This document shows, piece after piece, positions 23,975 to 34,799 of a stretch of DNA of 64,000 nucleotides. How positions within the stretch are numbered: the stretch's first letter is position 1; each line of letters begins with the position of its first letter. The notes below the pieces were generated by a model. It worked only from the letters and a program-made list of their open reading frames with translations. It was not told where the DNA came from and ran no database searches. Position numbers and translations under genes: made by a program. The DNA is from Cryptomeria japonica (lineage: Eukaryota > Streptophyta > Pinopsida > Cupressales > Cupressaceae), in NCBI RefSeq assembly GCF_030272615.1, contig NC_081412.1, positions 670,682,852-670,746,851 on the forward strand. Direction: 5' to 3'.

Positions 23975-24500
23975 ATTTTTTTTATCATGCATTTCATTTC
24001 AAATAATGATCATTAAACCTTAATGTTCAAGTTTTTTACATGTATATTAAGGATGTGTTCAAAATGCAGGTCTATTGATGAACGTTGTTTTTTGGCAACA
24101 TGATTTTTGCATGCACATAGCGGGTACACTCGATATAATCGGAAGGGATGTTTTTTTGCAACACGACTTATTATCATGCATTTGATGAGCTTTAAAATTT
24201 TTGTTATTAGAGAACACTATTTGACATTTTTTGATGATATAATTATTACAAAACCGTTATGCTCATGCAGGTCTTTTTTGATGATATACAACAGTATCAC
24301 ATTATGATTTTTGTATCAACATAGTGGGTTCTATTGATATAATTCGAAGGGACATATTTTTGTGGTATATAATCCCACCTTTTCATTTATTATCATGCAT
24401 TTCAGTTGAAGTGATTATCATAAAGCCTTTATGTTCATCCATACATTTTATGTGTAGACTAACAATTCTTAAAAATACAGGTTCATGCTAGATCATTCGC
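23975..24500. repeat. Diverged approximately 200-bp tandem repeats downstream of the transposase
   Basis: The block TTATCATGCATTT recurs near 23982, 24172 and 24391. The block ATAGYGGGT...GATATAAT(C/T)(C/G)GAAGGGA occurs near 24117 and 24320. These look like diverged direct repeats of about 200-220 bp. They could be subterminal repeats of the element that carries the preceding gene; that is inference. Confidence 0.5.
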
Positions 24501-25219
24501 CGTTGACAAGACCCTCTCTTGGTGATGGTACATATTCCTTTGTGCATTAATGAGATAAAATTTTGTGCATAAAAATTAAGTCAAGTGAATGTATTGCTAT
24601 TTAGAAATGACTATATCTACCATAGTCTTTAACCATGCAAAGAAATGCAGTGAGAAGGGCTTTAATCAATATGCGTCTTTCTTCAAAGTTATGCTTGTAT
24701 ACTTTGTAGAGAAACTAGTAAGTTTCATAATTATACAGTCTTGTACGTCTTAAAAATGTTTCAAATGATCTATTTATAATTTGCCAAACTAATTTGTATT
24801 AAGTGTTATAATTTGTTTCTTGTAGCACATTCATTCCGTATAAAAAGGTTACTTATTTTGGTCTTCATTTATATGCAGGCATTGCTATACATAAGCTTTT
24901 CTCTTAGGACATGAGGATGTTTGATGCAGATGAAGTGGGATGTTGTATTTGTATATGGATGTGAATTGATGTAACATTGTTATGATGATATACAATGTCC
25001 ATGAGCAAATTGGTTTAGTTATATTAATGATAATGTCCATGTATCTGTACATGAGTACATTTGTGTAGTTGTATTGATAATGAAAAAAAAATCATGTTTG
25101 CATATCCCTTCATGGATGTCACATGCAAGTGTAATGGTAATTATATATGTATACAATACATGGAAATATTGATGATCATTATGTGTCTACAGTGCAATGC
25201 TTTTTTATATATAATTTTA
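24500..25219. other. No gene seen
   Basis: AT-rich sequence between the transposase remnant and the 359-bp repeats. The single 60-codon frame at 25061-25243 has no recognisable content. No repeat termini were recognised. Confidence 0.5.
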
Positions 25220-25220
25220 G

Positions 25221-27140
25221 CACTTAGGGTGCTCAAGGGATGACGTCAGTAGGGTATGACTGACGATTTTTTTACCAACTGAAAAATTGCTACCCTAATA
25301 AAACCGTAGGGCAACTTGAAAAACCAAGATAGGATTTTGTAGGGATCCCTCTCGTGGCCCCGTAGGTTCAAAAAGATCGGTCATAGGTGCTACTAATTCT
25401 GAGTTAGGGCCCGTCAAAGTTTGACAATTTTAGCACTTAGGGCGCTCAAGGGATGACGTCGGTAGGGTATGACCTTGAGCTTTCGATCGAGTAGGGGGGC
25501 AAAATAGGAGCATGCATAGGGTAATAATTCCTAAATGGACATGTCAAAGCTGACGGTTCATCATCGCGATGAGCAGAATGAGAAATTGGCCACGCGACAA
25601 CATTCGATTGAGTGAGACTTACAATTTTTTTGCCAACCAAAAAATTTCTCCCCTAATAAAACCGTAGAGCAACTTGAAAAAATGAGATAGGATTTTGTAG
25701 GGATCCCTCTTGTGGCCTCGTAGGTTCAAACGAATCATTCGCAGGTGCCACGGATTCTGAGTTAGGGCCCGTCAAAGTTTGACAATTTTTAGCACTTAGG
25801 GCGCTCAAGCGACGATGCCAGTAGGGTATGACCCCGAATGTTCGATTGAGTGGGGGGGAAAATAGGACCATGCATAGGGTAATAATGCCTAACTAGACAT
25901 GTTGGAGCTAACAATTCATCATTGCTACAAGCTGAATGAGAAATTGGCCACGCGACAACATTCGATTGAGTGAGACTGACAATTTTTTTGCCAACCAAAA
26001 AATTGCTGCCCTAATAAAACTGTAGGGCAACTTGAAAAACCTAGATAGGATTTTGTAGGGATCCCTCTTGTGGCCCCATAGGTTCAAACGGATCATTCAT
26101 AGGTGCCACAGATTCTGAGTTAGGGCCCATCAAACTTTGACAATTTTTAGCACTTAGGGCGCTCGAGGGACGACACCGGTAGGGTATGACCCCGAGCATT
26201 CGATCAAGTTGGGGGGGGGAAAAGGAGCATGCATAGTGTAATAATGCCTAACTAGACATGTTAGGGCTAACGGTTCGCCATCGCGACGAGCAGAATGAGA
26301 AATTGGCCATGCGACAACATTCGATTGAGTGAGACTGATGATTTTTTTGCCAACTGAAAAATTGCTTCCCTAATAAAACCATAGGGAAAATTGAAAAACC
26401 AAGATAGGCTTTTGTAGGGACCCCTCTCATGGTCCCGTAGGTTCAAACATATTGTTCATAGGTGCGACAAATTTTGAGTTAGGGCCTGTCAAAGTTTGAC
26501 AATGTTTAACACTTAGGGCACTCAAGGGACGATGCTGGTAGGGTATGACCCCGAGCATTCGATTGAGTGGGGGGGCAAAATAGGAGCATGCATAGGGTAA
26601 TAATGCATAACTAGACATGTCAGAGCTTAAGGTTCATCATCACGATGAGCTGAACAAGAAATTGGCCACGCGACAACATTCGATTGAGTGAGACTGATGA
26701 TTTTTTTGCCAACCAAAAAATTGCTGCCCTAATAAAACCATAGGGCAACTTGAAAAATCGAGATAGGATTTTGTAGGGACCCCTCTCGTGGCCCTGTAGG
26801 TTCAAATGGATCATTCATAGATGCCACAGATTCTGAGTTAGGGCTCATCAAAATTTGATAATTTTTAGCACTTAGGGCACTCAAGGGACAACGCCGGTAG
26901 GGTGTGACCTCGAGCGTTCGATCGAGTGGGGGGGAAAACTAGGAGCATGCATAGGGTAATAATGCCTAACTAGACATGTCAGAGCTGACGGTTTGTCATC
27001 ATGACGAGCTGAACAAGAAATTGGCCATGCGACAACATTTGATTGAGTGAGACTGATGATTTTTTTGCCAACCAAAAAATTGCTTCCCTAATAAAGCCCC
27101 TACCTAGCATTCGACTGAGGTGGGGGAAAAAATAGGACCA
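25221..27140. repeat. 359-bp tandem repeat, about 5.5 copies
   Basis: The marker CACTTAGGGCGCTCAAG (with variants) begins at 25221, 25434, 25793, 26151, 26510 and 26869, giving spacings of 213, 359, 358, 359 and 359 bp. The first unit has a roughly 146-bp internal deletion at a TGAC microhomology near 25247. The last full unit ends near 27095 and is followed by a rearranged partial copy. Repeated minus-strand frames of about 62-72 codons are a by-product of the unit, not a gene family. Confidence 0.95.
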
Positions 27141-27144
27141 TGCG

Positions 27145-27350
27145 TAGGGCAGTAATAAATTGTATCAAGTATTGTTCATTAAATGAATTGTATTGTATTT
27201 TTTATTAAATGAATTGTATTGTATTGTTGATTAAATGAATTGTATTGTTCATGAATTGTATTGTTCATTAAATGAATTGTATTGTATTGTTCATTATACA
27301 AACAACACTTACGATGAAATGAAATGAATTGTATTGTTCATTAAATAACC
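27145..27350. repeat. Minisatellite of ATTGTATTGTTCATTAAATGA-type units
   Basis: Short units made of GAATTGTATTGTTCATTAAAT and shortened forms repeat about nine times immediately after the 359-bp array. Confidence 0.85.
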
Positions 27351-27620
27351 ATTACTAACCATTATTAATTATTGGAATGAAGATTAAATATTTCCATGAT
27401 AACATCACACACAGATGAGCAACAATTTATATGATCAAATGTCAACTTTTGTATATATAAAAATGTCAAATGATTACAAATGTATGTCCATACACAAATA
27501 TGGCATAAACGCCAACTGAAACAAAATGTATGTCCATATACAAAATATACATGCCAACTAGACATGTAAGCATCCCAAAACTATCTATAACATCCTAAGC
27601 TATTGATGGATCATCAAAAT

Positions 27621-29516
27621 CTATCCTCTTCGCCACATTCTCGACTCTGAAGGATCCTGCACAAGAAAAACAAACCATGATTAATATTAGTTATATTATA
27701 TAATTCACATTCAAAAAGTTAACATAAAAATGAACTATAATTGAACTATTCATGTTTACCTCATCTCCATGTTTTCTCTTTGGCTTTGCAGAACTCTTGA
27801 TGTATGTCTTCAGTAGAGGAGGTATGTTTTGAATATTTTCATACACAACCTACATATGTTCAGAAACATGACATTGATACAAGTTAGCATATAATTGTCA
27901 CTGATAATAACAAATTATATCTGTTAATCATAAAATAAAATAAAAACACATCTACTCAAGGCATCTCTTCTTCTTCTTCAGGTATACTGGGTGTAGTCAT
28001 CAAGGATGTGAACCCAAGAATTCTCTATATATATACACAACAAGTATATGAAACTATCAATCTATGTCTAGACATGTATAATCACTATAAGTTATTTAAA
28101 CTATTCATTCAATCATATTTGCATTCAATTACCTTTCCCTTGTCTCCAACTGCACTACCAGATCCTAAATCACACTGCCCCGCACTTGTGCTGCTTGTGC
28201 ACTACAAGAGTAAAATAAGATATACATGCAAGTTACTACATAATCTAATTAATACCAATATAAATGATGAGCATGTATGTACAATAAAATACAAATGAAT
28301 AGGTGCAATAATATATGTACCATCAAGCTATCAAGGCCAAATGAAATGGCCGACAAGGTGCCCTCCTAAATCTATCTCAACTCCTCCTCGATCATCAACT
28401 ATTAAATAGACCATGTAAATAAAAATTAGTACTTAATATTATCTAGATTATAAATATTCATTTTAAATATAACATGAACTATGAAAATACAAATCTTACC
28501 ACTACATCATCAATGTATGATGATGGTGCCTCATTGCCTCTAGCATGTGAGGACTCCCCAAGGTATACTCTAGTCTGTGTAATAATATCTGGTGTATCAT
28601 GCATCTCATGCACCTCATAATCTACATTATTTGTAGGAGGATCAATGGGCTGTCCAACTGGACCCAAGCATACGTGCCCACACATGACAAAACTATGGGG
28701 CACGCATATGTGTGGAGTCGAGGATGACGTGTCAGCACCACTGGATGCACCACTACCATCAAGAGTAGGCTGAGCTATTGATCCAACTTGAGAAACCAAA
28801 AGGCTACTCAAAGAGTGAATAGTCGATATGGTCCGTGAAGCCACCTCACAAATGATATTAGGACGTTGCACTATAGGTGGGGGATCAATAGGAGGAGGGC
28901 GGACAGATGGGCCCTAGACTACTCTGATTGCCCCAGGTCTATTTTGGGGCATACCTAAACCTACACCCTGGAAAGGTTGGATGTCAAAGTAGTTAACATG
29001 TTTGCATAAAATAAAATCAGCATACAATTTTTTTATGAAATAGAAGGGGACATCAAGATTGTTGTTGGGTGGTTTGTCGAAAACCATCCACTAATGATCC
29101 CAAAAGTTTTTCACAATACCATAATTTGTGCACCATTTAATAGAATGTTTTATTTTTTTGGGATCTACAGGTTGACCAATGCGGGGATTCACAAACAATG
29201 AGGTGATAACGGCTTTGGATATCTTGAGATCCTTGATATCCTTATACGACAAGCCATCTACATATTTTTCCCTCATAGAATCTTGCCAAAAAAGGGTGGC
29301 ATTGTGCTCCTCAGTCATGGTTTCCATACTCTTTATGATCGACGTGAGAGGATCAAACATTGGGTTTAGATGAGAGATCCTACGATATACTTCTGCAATC
29401 CCCCTCAATTCATTCAAATTTTGTGCAATCAAATCCTAAATTGAGGGGGGGTTTGGCAAAGGAGGGTTTGGTTGTTGCAGTTGTGGTTGATCAATGTTCT
29501 CATTGTTATCCACCAT
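27621..29516 (-). pseudogene. Unrecognised six-exon gene, all introns phase 0, five internal TAG and one TGA
   Basis: A consistent gene model on the minus strand has exons 29516-28500, 28398-28321, 28201-28133, 28024-27956, 27849-27760 and 27656-27621, with GT...AG at all five introns. The introns are 101, 119, 108, 106 and 103 bp, and each exon is a multiple of three, totalling 453 codons including the terminal TAG. The start is ATG 29516 (MVDNNENIDQPQLQQPNP). Exon 1 has a Pro/Gln-rich leader, a helical middle (NATLFWQDSMREKYVDGLSY, DLKISKAVITSLF), MVFDKPPNNNLDVPFYFIKK, and a Ser/Thr/Pro-rich end. The C-terminus is basic (SSAKPKRKHGDE). In-frame stops are TAG at 29436, 29091, 28914, 28372 and 28366, and TGA at 27956. 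I do not recognise the family. Its setting among transposon debris suggests an element-borne gene. Confidence 0.65.
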
Positions 29517-29519
29517 TTT

Positions 29520-29870
29520 TAACCTAATTGAATGTAAACAATTAAATTTAGTTAACAATTTTAAACAATTAGGTATTTGATTTTAAAAAACCTAGTTTTC
29601 ATGAAAAAAACCATATTTTTAATGAAAAATCAAATAAACATTAACAAAAAATACAAAAAATGAATGAAAATGATTGAAAACAATAAAATTCTTACATTTC
29701 AATCTATTTTTTAGCAATTTTTGGCCAAAACACCAGATATCGAGTGCACTGGATATCGGATTTTTATAAAATCGCGCAGCCCGTGAGTTAAAAATGACTC
29801 AGGGCTGTCACTGCCGAAATATATTTGTCTTAGAAAATCGGACATTCGATTTTTATACTTAAATTATTTT
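29520..29870. other. Upstream flank of the six-exon gene
   Basis: AT-rich, with a GATATCG...GGATATCGGATTTTT pair near 29735-29765 and ATCGGACATTCGATTTTT near 29838. Related ATCGGAT...GGATATCC words recur near 30227-30246 on the other side of the AT tract. No promoter element could be assigned. Confidence 0.35.
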
Positions 29871-30215
29871 AAAATAACATATATAATATATAATATATTA
29901 TTATATTATATAATAGGTATTGTATTATTTTATTAAATATAATTATATATTATATAATGTATAATATAATATAATAATATATTAAATAATACGTATTATA
30001 TAATATATTATTATATTGTATTATAATATAATAATATATTATATAATACGTATTATATATATTATAATATAATATATTATTATATTATATAATTATATAA
30101 TATAATATTTATAATGTAATAATATATTATATAATTATATAATCATATAATATATTATTACATTATATATATTATATAATATGTAATATATAATATATTT
30201 TTTAATTTAAAATTA
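29870..30215. repeat. Low-complexity AT tract of TATTATATAATATA units
   Basis: About 340 bp of nearly pure A/T with many short self-complementary TATATTATATAAT words. It is likely to form cruciforms or slip during replication. It lies between two minus-strand coding remnants. Confidence 0.9.
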
Positions 30216-30398
30216 CAAATAAAAATCGGATAATATTGGATATCCAATTTGCATAGGTAATTACCATGCCAAGGTGTACTCACACCCAGGCCAAGCAAAA
30301 AGTCAACACAGATTTTCACGTTTTTAGGTGAGTGAAGAAGGCTATTTTTTTCACATCCCCACTTTTTGGCCCTCCATGATCCTGCACTAACCCATGTC

Positions 30399-31665
30399 TT
30401 AGGTGAGGACATCAGGATTGAGGGGCCATATCCTCGCCCTTTTGAATCCTGCAACAATGTTTGAAACAATCAATGCCTTGGCCAAAGACTTGTTGCTCAA
30501 TTTTGCCAGTTCAACCCTCCTGATTTCTAGACTAGAGAACATTGGTATCGATGCAGGTCTTTCTGATTTGAAGTATGTTTTGAATGGAGAGAATACACTC
30601 ACATTGAGTGGCTACAATTTAAGAGATGTGTGAGCTGGCAATATCAACAAGTCTATGCCCAATATTCTTGCCTCTTGGATGGTTGGCAATGCAACATGGC
30701 TTCCATGGTTGTCCAATATCAACAAGCACCTATTTGTTGGTGATACACCCCCAGGGATGGAGCACTTGAAGTGGTGCAACCAACTCATGAATAATTCCTT
30801 GGTCATCCACGCATGTTGTTGTGCTTCCATGCAAGCACTGGGTTCACATTTAGCTATGTAATTTTGTAACTACCTCTTTCCTTTGAACAGGTAGAACCCT
30901 AGAATGCTTTGTTCAGAAGCATTAACGCAACAAAGAATTGTGATCCACTCGCGGCTCTTCAAAAGTATATAAGACACGTTCTGACTTCCTTTCCTCACAA
31001 GAACCCTCATTGCCCCATTTTTGTCTACCATAAGTCCTATTTCATCACAGTTCCAAATGCGGGTAGGACCATATGGATTAGCGGCAATCCTTTTGACAAT
31101 GTCTCATAAAAAGCAGAACCAACTACTGGTATAAGACACAGTGCCCGGTCTTTGTCAAGCCTTCGACAGTCTTCAAGCTAAGTTCACGATGTCTAACCTT
31201 TAATCCAGACCACCATGAGTTACCGGGCATGCCATCCTTGAAAGGGGTTGGTCTACCCTCACAAATCTGAGAGACAATTGCCTTCAAGTTTATGATTTCA
31301 AGGCCATGACCATAGCCAACCATCTCTTGGCACCACTACACAATCTCCTCTTCTTCTTGATATGTAATGATGGTTGGTGGGCCTTTCTTGGATGTGGTGG
31401 TTAGACCACCCAACCATTTTGACATGTTGCAGCTGGGATGCCCCATTTCCTTGATGCACCCCGTATGGACATGTCATTGTCCTCAACATCTTGGAGTGCA
31501 CAGGATAGGATAGGATAGGATGTTCATTTGGATCATCTGTTGTTGGGGGTATAGGGTCTGCTTGGGTCTGAACAGGAGGTGAGGCTTCTGCTTCAACATT
31601 GAAAGTGACACCCCTTTTTTGTGAATGCACCCTTGTGCATGTCGATCTCTTTGAAGCACGAGGAG
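30399..31665 (-). pseudogene. pogo/Tigger-like (Tc1/mariner, DDE_1) transposase, broken
   Basis: The N-terminal leader starts around MPPRASKRSTCTRVHSQKR (31663). After a frameshift, KGPPTIITYQEEEE and MVGYGHGLEI lead into a CENP-B/Tc5-type DNA-binding region with CEGRPTPFKDGMPGNSWW and RHRELSLKTVEGL (31323-31130). The catalytic core then reads IWNCDEIGLMVDKNGAMRV (first Asp, 31046-31044), SREWITILCCVNASEQ, HAWMTKELFMSWLHHF, LLILDNHGSHVALPTI (second Asp), and LPAHTSLKL followed by PLNVSVFSPFKTYF. The family's third acidic residue sits in PLDVxVF, but here the codon at 30603-30605 is Asn. The ending GFKRARIWPLNPDVL is typical. In-frame TAG at 31336, 30870 and 30612, plus TGA at 31104, confirm decay. 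Terminal inverted repeats were not identified. Confidence 0.85.
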
Positions 31666-31719
31666 GCATATTCTCTGCACAAAACAACATGAACATGAAT
31701 GTTAGCCATGGAAACAATG

Positions 31720-33040
31720 TTTAATAAATATAGGCCACCATGACTGATATGAATAAGTTTATGTTAGCCATTCAATCTTTTATGAAGATTAATATCATCT
31801 ATACTCTTTTGAATTCAAATACTCTGAGATCAAACCAACTAACCATGTCATTTTGTAAATCGAGGAGTGTTGATCAATGCCAAAAGTGATGCTTGATATG
31901 GAATGAATGTGCAATTACAGATTCAATGACAACAAGGTGTAACAAGTCAACAAAGCTTGAACAGTAGGACTATGGTTCCCTTTAACAAAAATCAAAATTT
32001 CAGCAATTGTTTAATTGTTTTGTGTATTGGGCACTTGTTTTATTATCTTTTGTATTGGACACCTATTCAGATATGGATTCATGATCGAAACCTTCTAGGT
32101 CTTCTAGATGTGGGGGTGTAGCTAGACTGTGTTCTTTCTAAACAATTACTTGACTGTATAGATAGGAAGGGGTGCTTGGCTTACAATTAGGTTGGATGTG
32201 TATTTTGGTAAAAATTCACGATGGGATTTGTTCATCCACTACTATACGAAGCAAGCATTGCCAGGACAGGTTTTGAGAACATTCTTGGACCTAAGGACCA
32301 TAGTTTTCTAAGAAAAGTCTATTGATATAGTTGGTTTTCCATGATTGGAGGCAGAGTTTGAATAATTTTGAAAAGAAACAAGATCTTGTGGGGAAGACAA
32401 GATAATCACAGGGGTATGGACAAAGAAAGAATTGGTCAACATGATGACCATGCTTGGCTAACTACTCTTGTTGTGATCGGATTCAGGGATATGGGATGTT
32501 AACATGGCATTCTGTGGGTGGAATAACAGAGTGTGAGGTGGGGAAATTTTCACGGAGATAGTTTAGGATTTCATAATCAACATCATTTAGAAATAGGGTT
32601 TCGACAAGACCTTCACTTGTTAGAATCGTGTGGACCTTGAGATAGTTTTGCCTCTCATATTGATATTTTTTTACAATTTGATAGCTTTGATCTGTGTTTG
32701 ACATTTCCATGCTCTGTTGTATCCATGTGCATTGTCTAGATTGCATCATTGTCAATCTACATCATGCTATATATTACAAACTTTGCATGTGACCTTAAAA
32801 TATTACTTTAATCTGTATATAACATGCACATTATCATATTTATATACATACATGTAGAGTAATTGGCATGCATTTCTACATGTTCTTTGAATTCAAAGAT
32901 TAGATGGTATGAAATTGCTAAACACTTGTACATGTCTATGAATGCAAATATTGAATTGGTTTGCAATTGTACAGTAAGTCTTATGCCATTTTATAGATTA
33001 ACAAACATATATATATCTATGAATAGTGATGCATGCAGTA
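31720..33040. other. No confident gene; one unrecognised minus-strand frame
   Basis: A 90-codon frame at 32755-32483 (containing TSEGLVETLFLNDVDYEIL and a charged, helical middle) looks protein-like but matches nothing I recognise. The rest has no supported feature. A CACTACTATACGAAGC word at 32236 resembles a CACTA terminus but has no partner. Confidence 0.3.
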
Positions 33041-33235
33041 ACACACACACACATACTCATAGACACATATATACACAAATATGTTTCAATATTTAAATGT
33101 ATGCATATATATCTAACTTTAAATATAATCACATATGTGTGTATATATAAATATATGTGTATATGTATGTGTGTGAGTGTGTGTGTGTGTCTATGTGTGC
33201 ATATATATAAATATGTGTGTGTGTGTGTGTGCTTA
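33041..33235. repeat. AC/GT dinucleotide-rich tract
   Basis: Short (AC)n near 33041-33055 and (GT)n runs near 33160-33190 and 33213-33232, embedded in ATATAT/GTATAT sequence. Frames across it translate to Thr/His or Cys/Val runs and are not genes. Confidence 0.9.
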
Positions 33236-33290
33236 AAGGTATTAATACATAATTGGAGCCCATATATGTGTGGACTCCATCTATTGATAT

Positions 33291-33879
33291 GAGGGAGCCA
33301 ACTCAGTTGTATACAAGGCGAAGGGTGAAAGCTAGCAGCCACCTCATATACAATTATGCATGTATTAATTGTATATGCATGGCAATTGTGAAGGGTGAAA
33401 GCTAGCAGCCACCTCCTATAAAATTGTGCATGTATTAATTGTATACGCATGACAATTACAAAGGGTGAAAGGTGGCAACCACTTCCTATACAATTGTACA
33501 TTCATTAATTGTATACACATGACAATTGCGAAGGGACACAATTATTAATTGCTCAATAAATAAAACAAGATGGAGGGAGATGGAGATATGAGGGAGCCAA
33601 CTCAGTTATATACAAGGCGAAGGGTGAAAGCTAGCAGCCACCTCATATACAATTATACATGTATTAATTGTATACGCATGGCTATTGCGAAGGGTGAAAG
33701 CTAGCAGCCACCTCCTATAAAATTGTGCATGTATTAATTGTATACGCATGACAATGACAAAGGGTGAAAGGTGGCAACCACTTCCTATACAATTGTGCAT
33801 TCATTAATTGTATACACATGACAATTGCGAAGGGACACAATTATTAATTGCTCAATAAATGAAACAAGATGGAGGGAGA
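33291..33879. repeat. 299-bp tandem duplication containing 70-bp subrepeats
   Basis: GAGGGAGCCAACTCAGTT begins at 33291 and again at 33590, and both copies end with GATGGAGGGAGA (33580 and 33879). Within each copy GAAGGGTGAAAG blocks recur every 70 bp (33320, 33390, 33460, 33530). The two long copies are about 95% alike by eye, so the duplication is recent relative to the subrepeats. Confidence 0.9.
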
Positions 33880-34033
33880 GAATAAATATGGAGGCAATTA
33901 TCAAAAAAGAAGTGAAGTTTCTATTTAATGTGTTGGTGGAATATAGTTTCAGTTAGTTAAAAAAACATTCCTTGCATAAATCCAAAAGGTTTCTTCATCT
34001 GTGCACTTGGCGTGTGTAGTGTTTGTACAAGAC

Positions 34034-34798
34034 ATGGAAGCCACCTTCACCCTTTATACAATGAAACAATAGCTGGCCTTTAGGGGCAAGATCACCGATA
34101 AAAGGTTGAAGGTCATATTCAAGTTCAAGGATCACAAATTTCTTCAGTACTTGAAATTGTTTCTGGGTGACTGTTTCATGAACATAGATCACCGATATTG
34201 GATGGATGTGAACATTGTGGCCATGGTGGAAGCTTGGGCTTGGCAGATTGGGAAAAGTTTAGAGAAAGTTAAATGGTTTTTGAAAGAAATTGTGGATGAC
34301 GAATGACTGCTCAATCTCGATGAACTTGGCATAATGGTTATTCTAGGGCTAGGGTTTGAAGTTCCTAAGCAAGAACTAGGTCATGGGGTTCCTACATTTT
34401 TCCCCTTCATTCGATGGGAAGTGAGGGCGGACTGCAAGGCAAGGTCTGTCGAAACCATACTTGGATGGATGATGCTAGAGATGTGGCTCATTGAGAGGAA
34501 GAAGGTAGATGAAGGAATGTCGGGTGGTGCAGGTGACACGGGAGGTGAGGGAACGTCAAGAGCTGCAAGTGAGGCAGGAGGTGAGGGATCGTCAGGAGGT
34601 ACAGGTGAGGTGAGAGGTGAGGGAGCGTCAGGAGGTGTAGGTGAGGCGACAGGAGAGGGAACGCTGGGAGGTGCAGCTGAGGTGAGAGTTACAAATGACA
34701 TTGGTTATTGGTACGAAGTACCATAGGTTCTTGAGGAGTCTGACGATGATGAAGACTACATCCCCTCGCCCAAGCAAAAGAAGCGAATGCAGGATTGA
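34034..34798 (+). pseudogene. Unrecognised 254-codon ORF with Gly/Ser-rich 12-residue repeats, three internal stops
   Basis: A single frame runs from ATG 34034 (MEATFTLYTMKQ) to TGA 34796, broken only by TAG at 34070, TGA at 34304 and TAG at 34724. The first half is a compact domain with KITDKRLKVIFKFKDHKFL, DHRYWMDVNIVAMVEAWAWQ and LGLGFEVPKQEL. From residue about 163 (34520) come four and a half 12-residue repeats of the form SGGxGExxGEGx. The C-terminus is acidic then basic (VLEESDDDEDYIPSPKQKKR), resembling a nuclear localisation tail. I do not recognise the family. It lies 2.4 kb from a pogo-like transposase on the other strand and shares its pattern of decay, so an element origin is likely but unproven. 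Confidence 0.6.
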
Positions 34799-34799
34799 A

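Noticed and set aside
25446-27075. A family of repeated 60-72 codon minus-strand frames (MVGKKIVSLTQSN...)
   Set aside because: The frames follow the 359-bp repeat period exactly and no codon-level conservation is visible.
25221-27140. Possible CRISPR array
   Set aside because: Unit length is 359 bp with no short repeat-spacer pattern, and the window is plainly eukaryotic.
32236-32270. CACTACTATACGAAGC as a CACTA terminus
   Set aside because: No inverted partner or 3-bp target duplication was found at a plausible distance.
33026-33501. His/Thr-rich and Val/Cys-rich frames
   Set aside because: They arise from AC/GT and AT dinucleotide runs.
27621-34798. TAG read through or recoded as glutamine
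   Set aside because: Plant nuclear genes do not recode TAG, TGA also occurs, and the catalytic change in the pogo-like gene points to decay.
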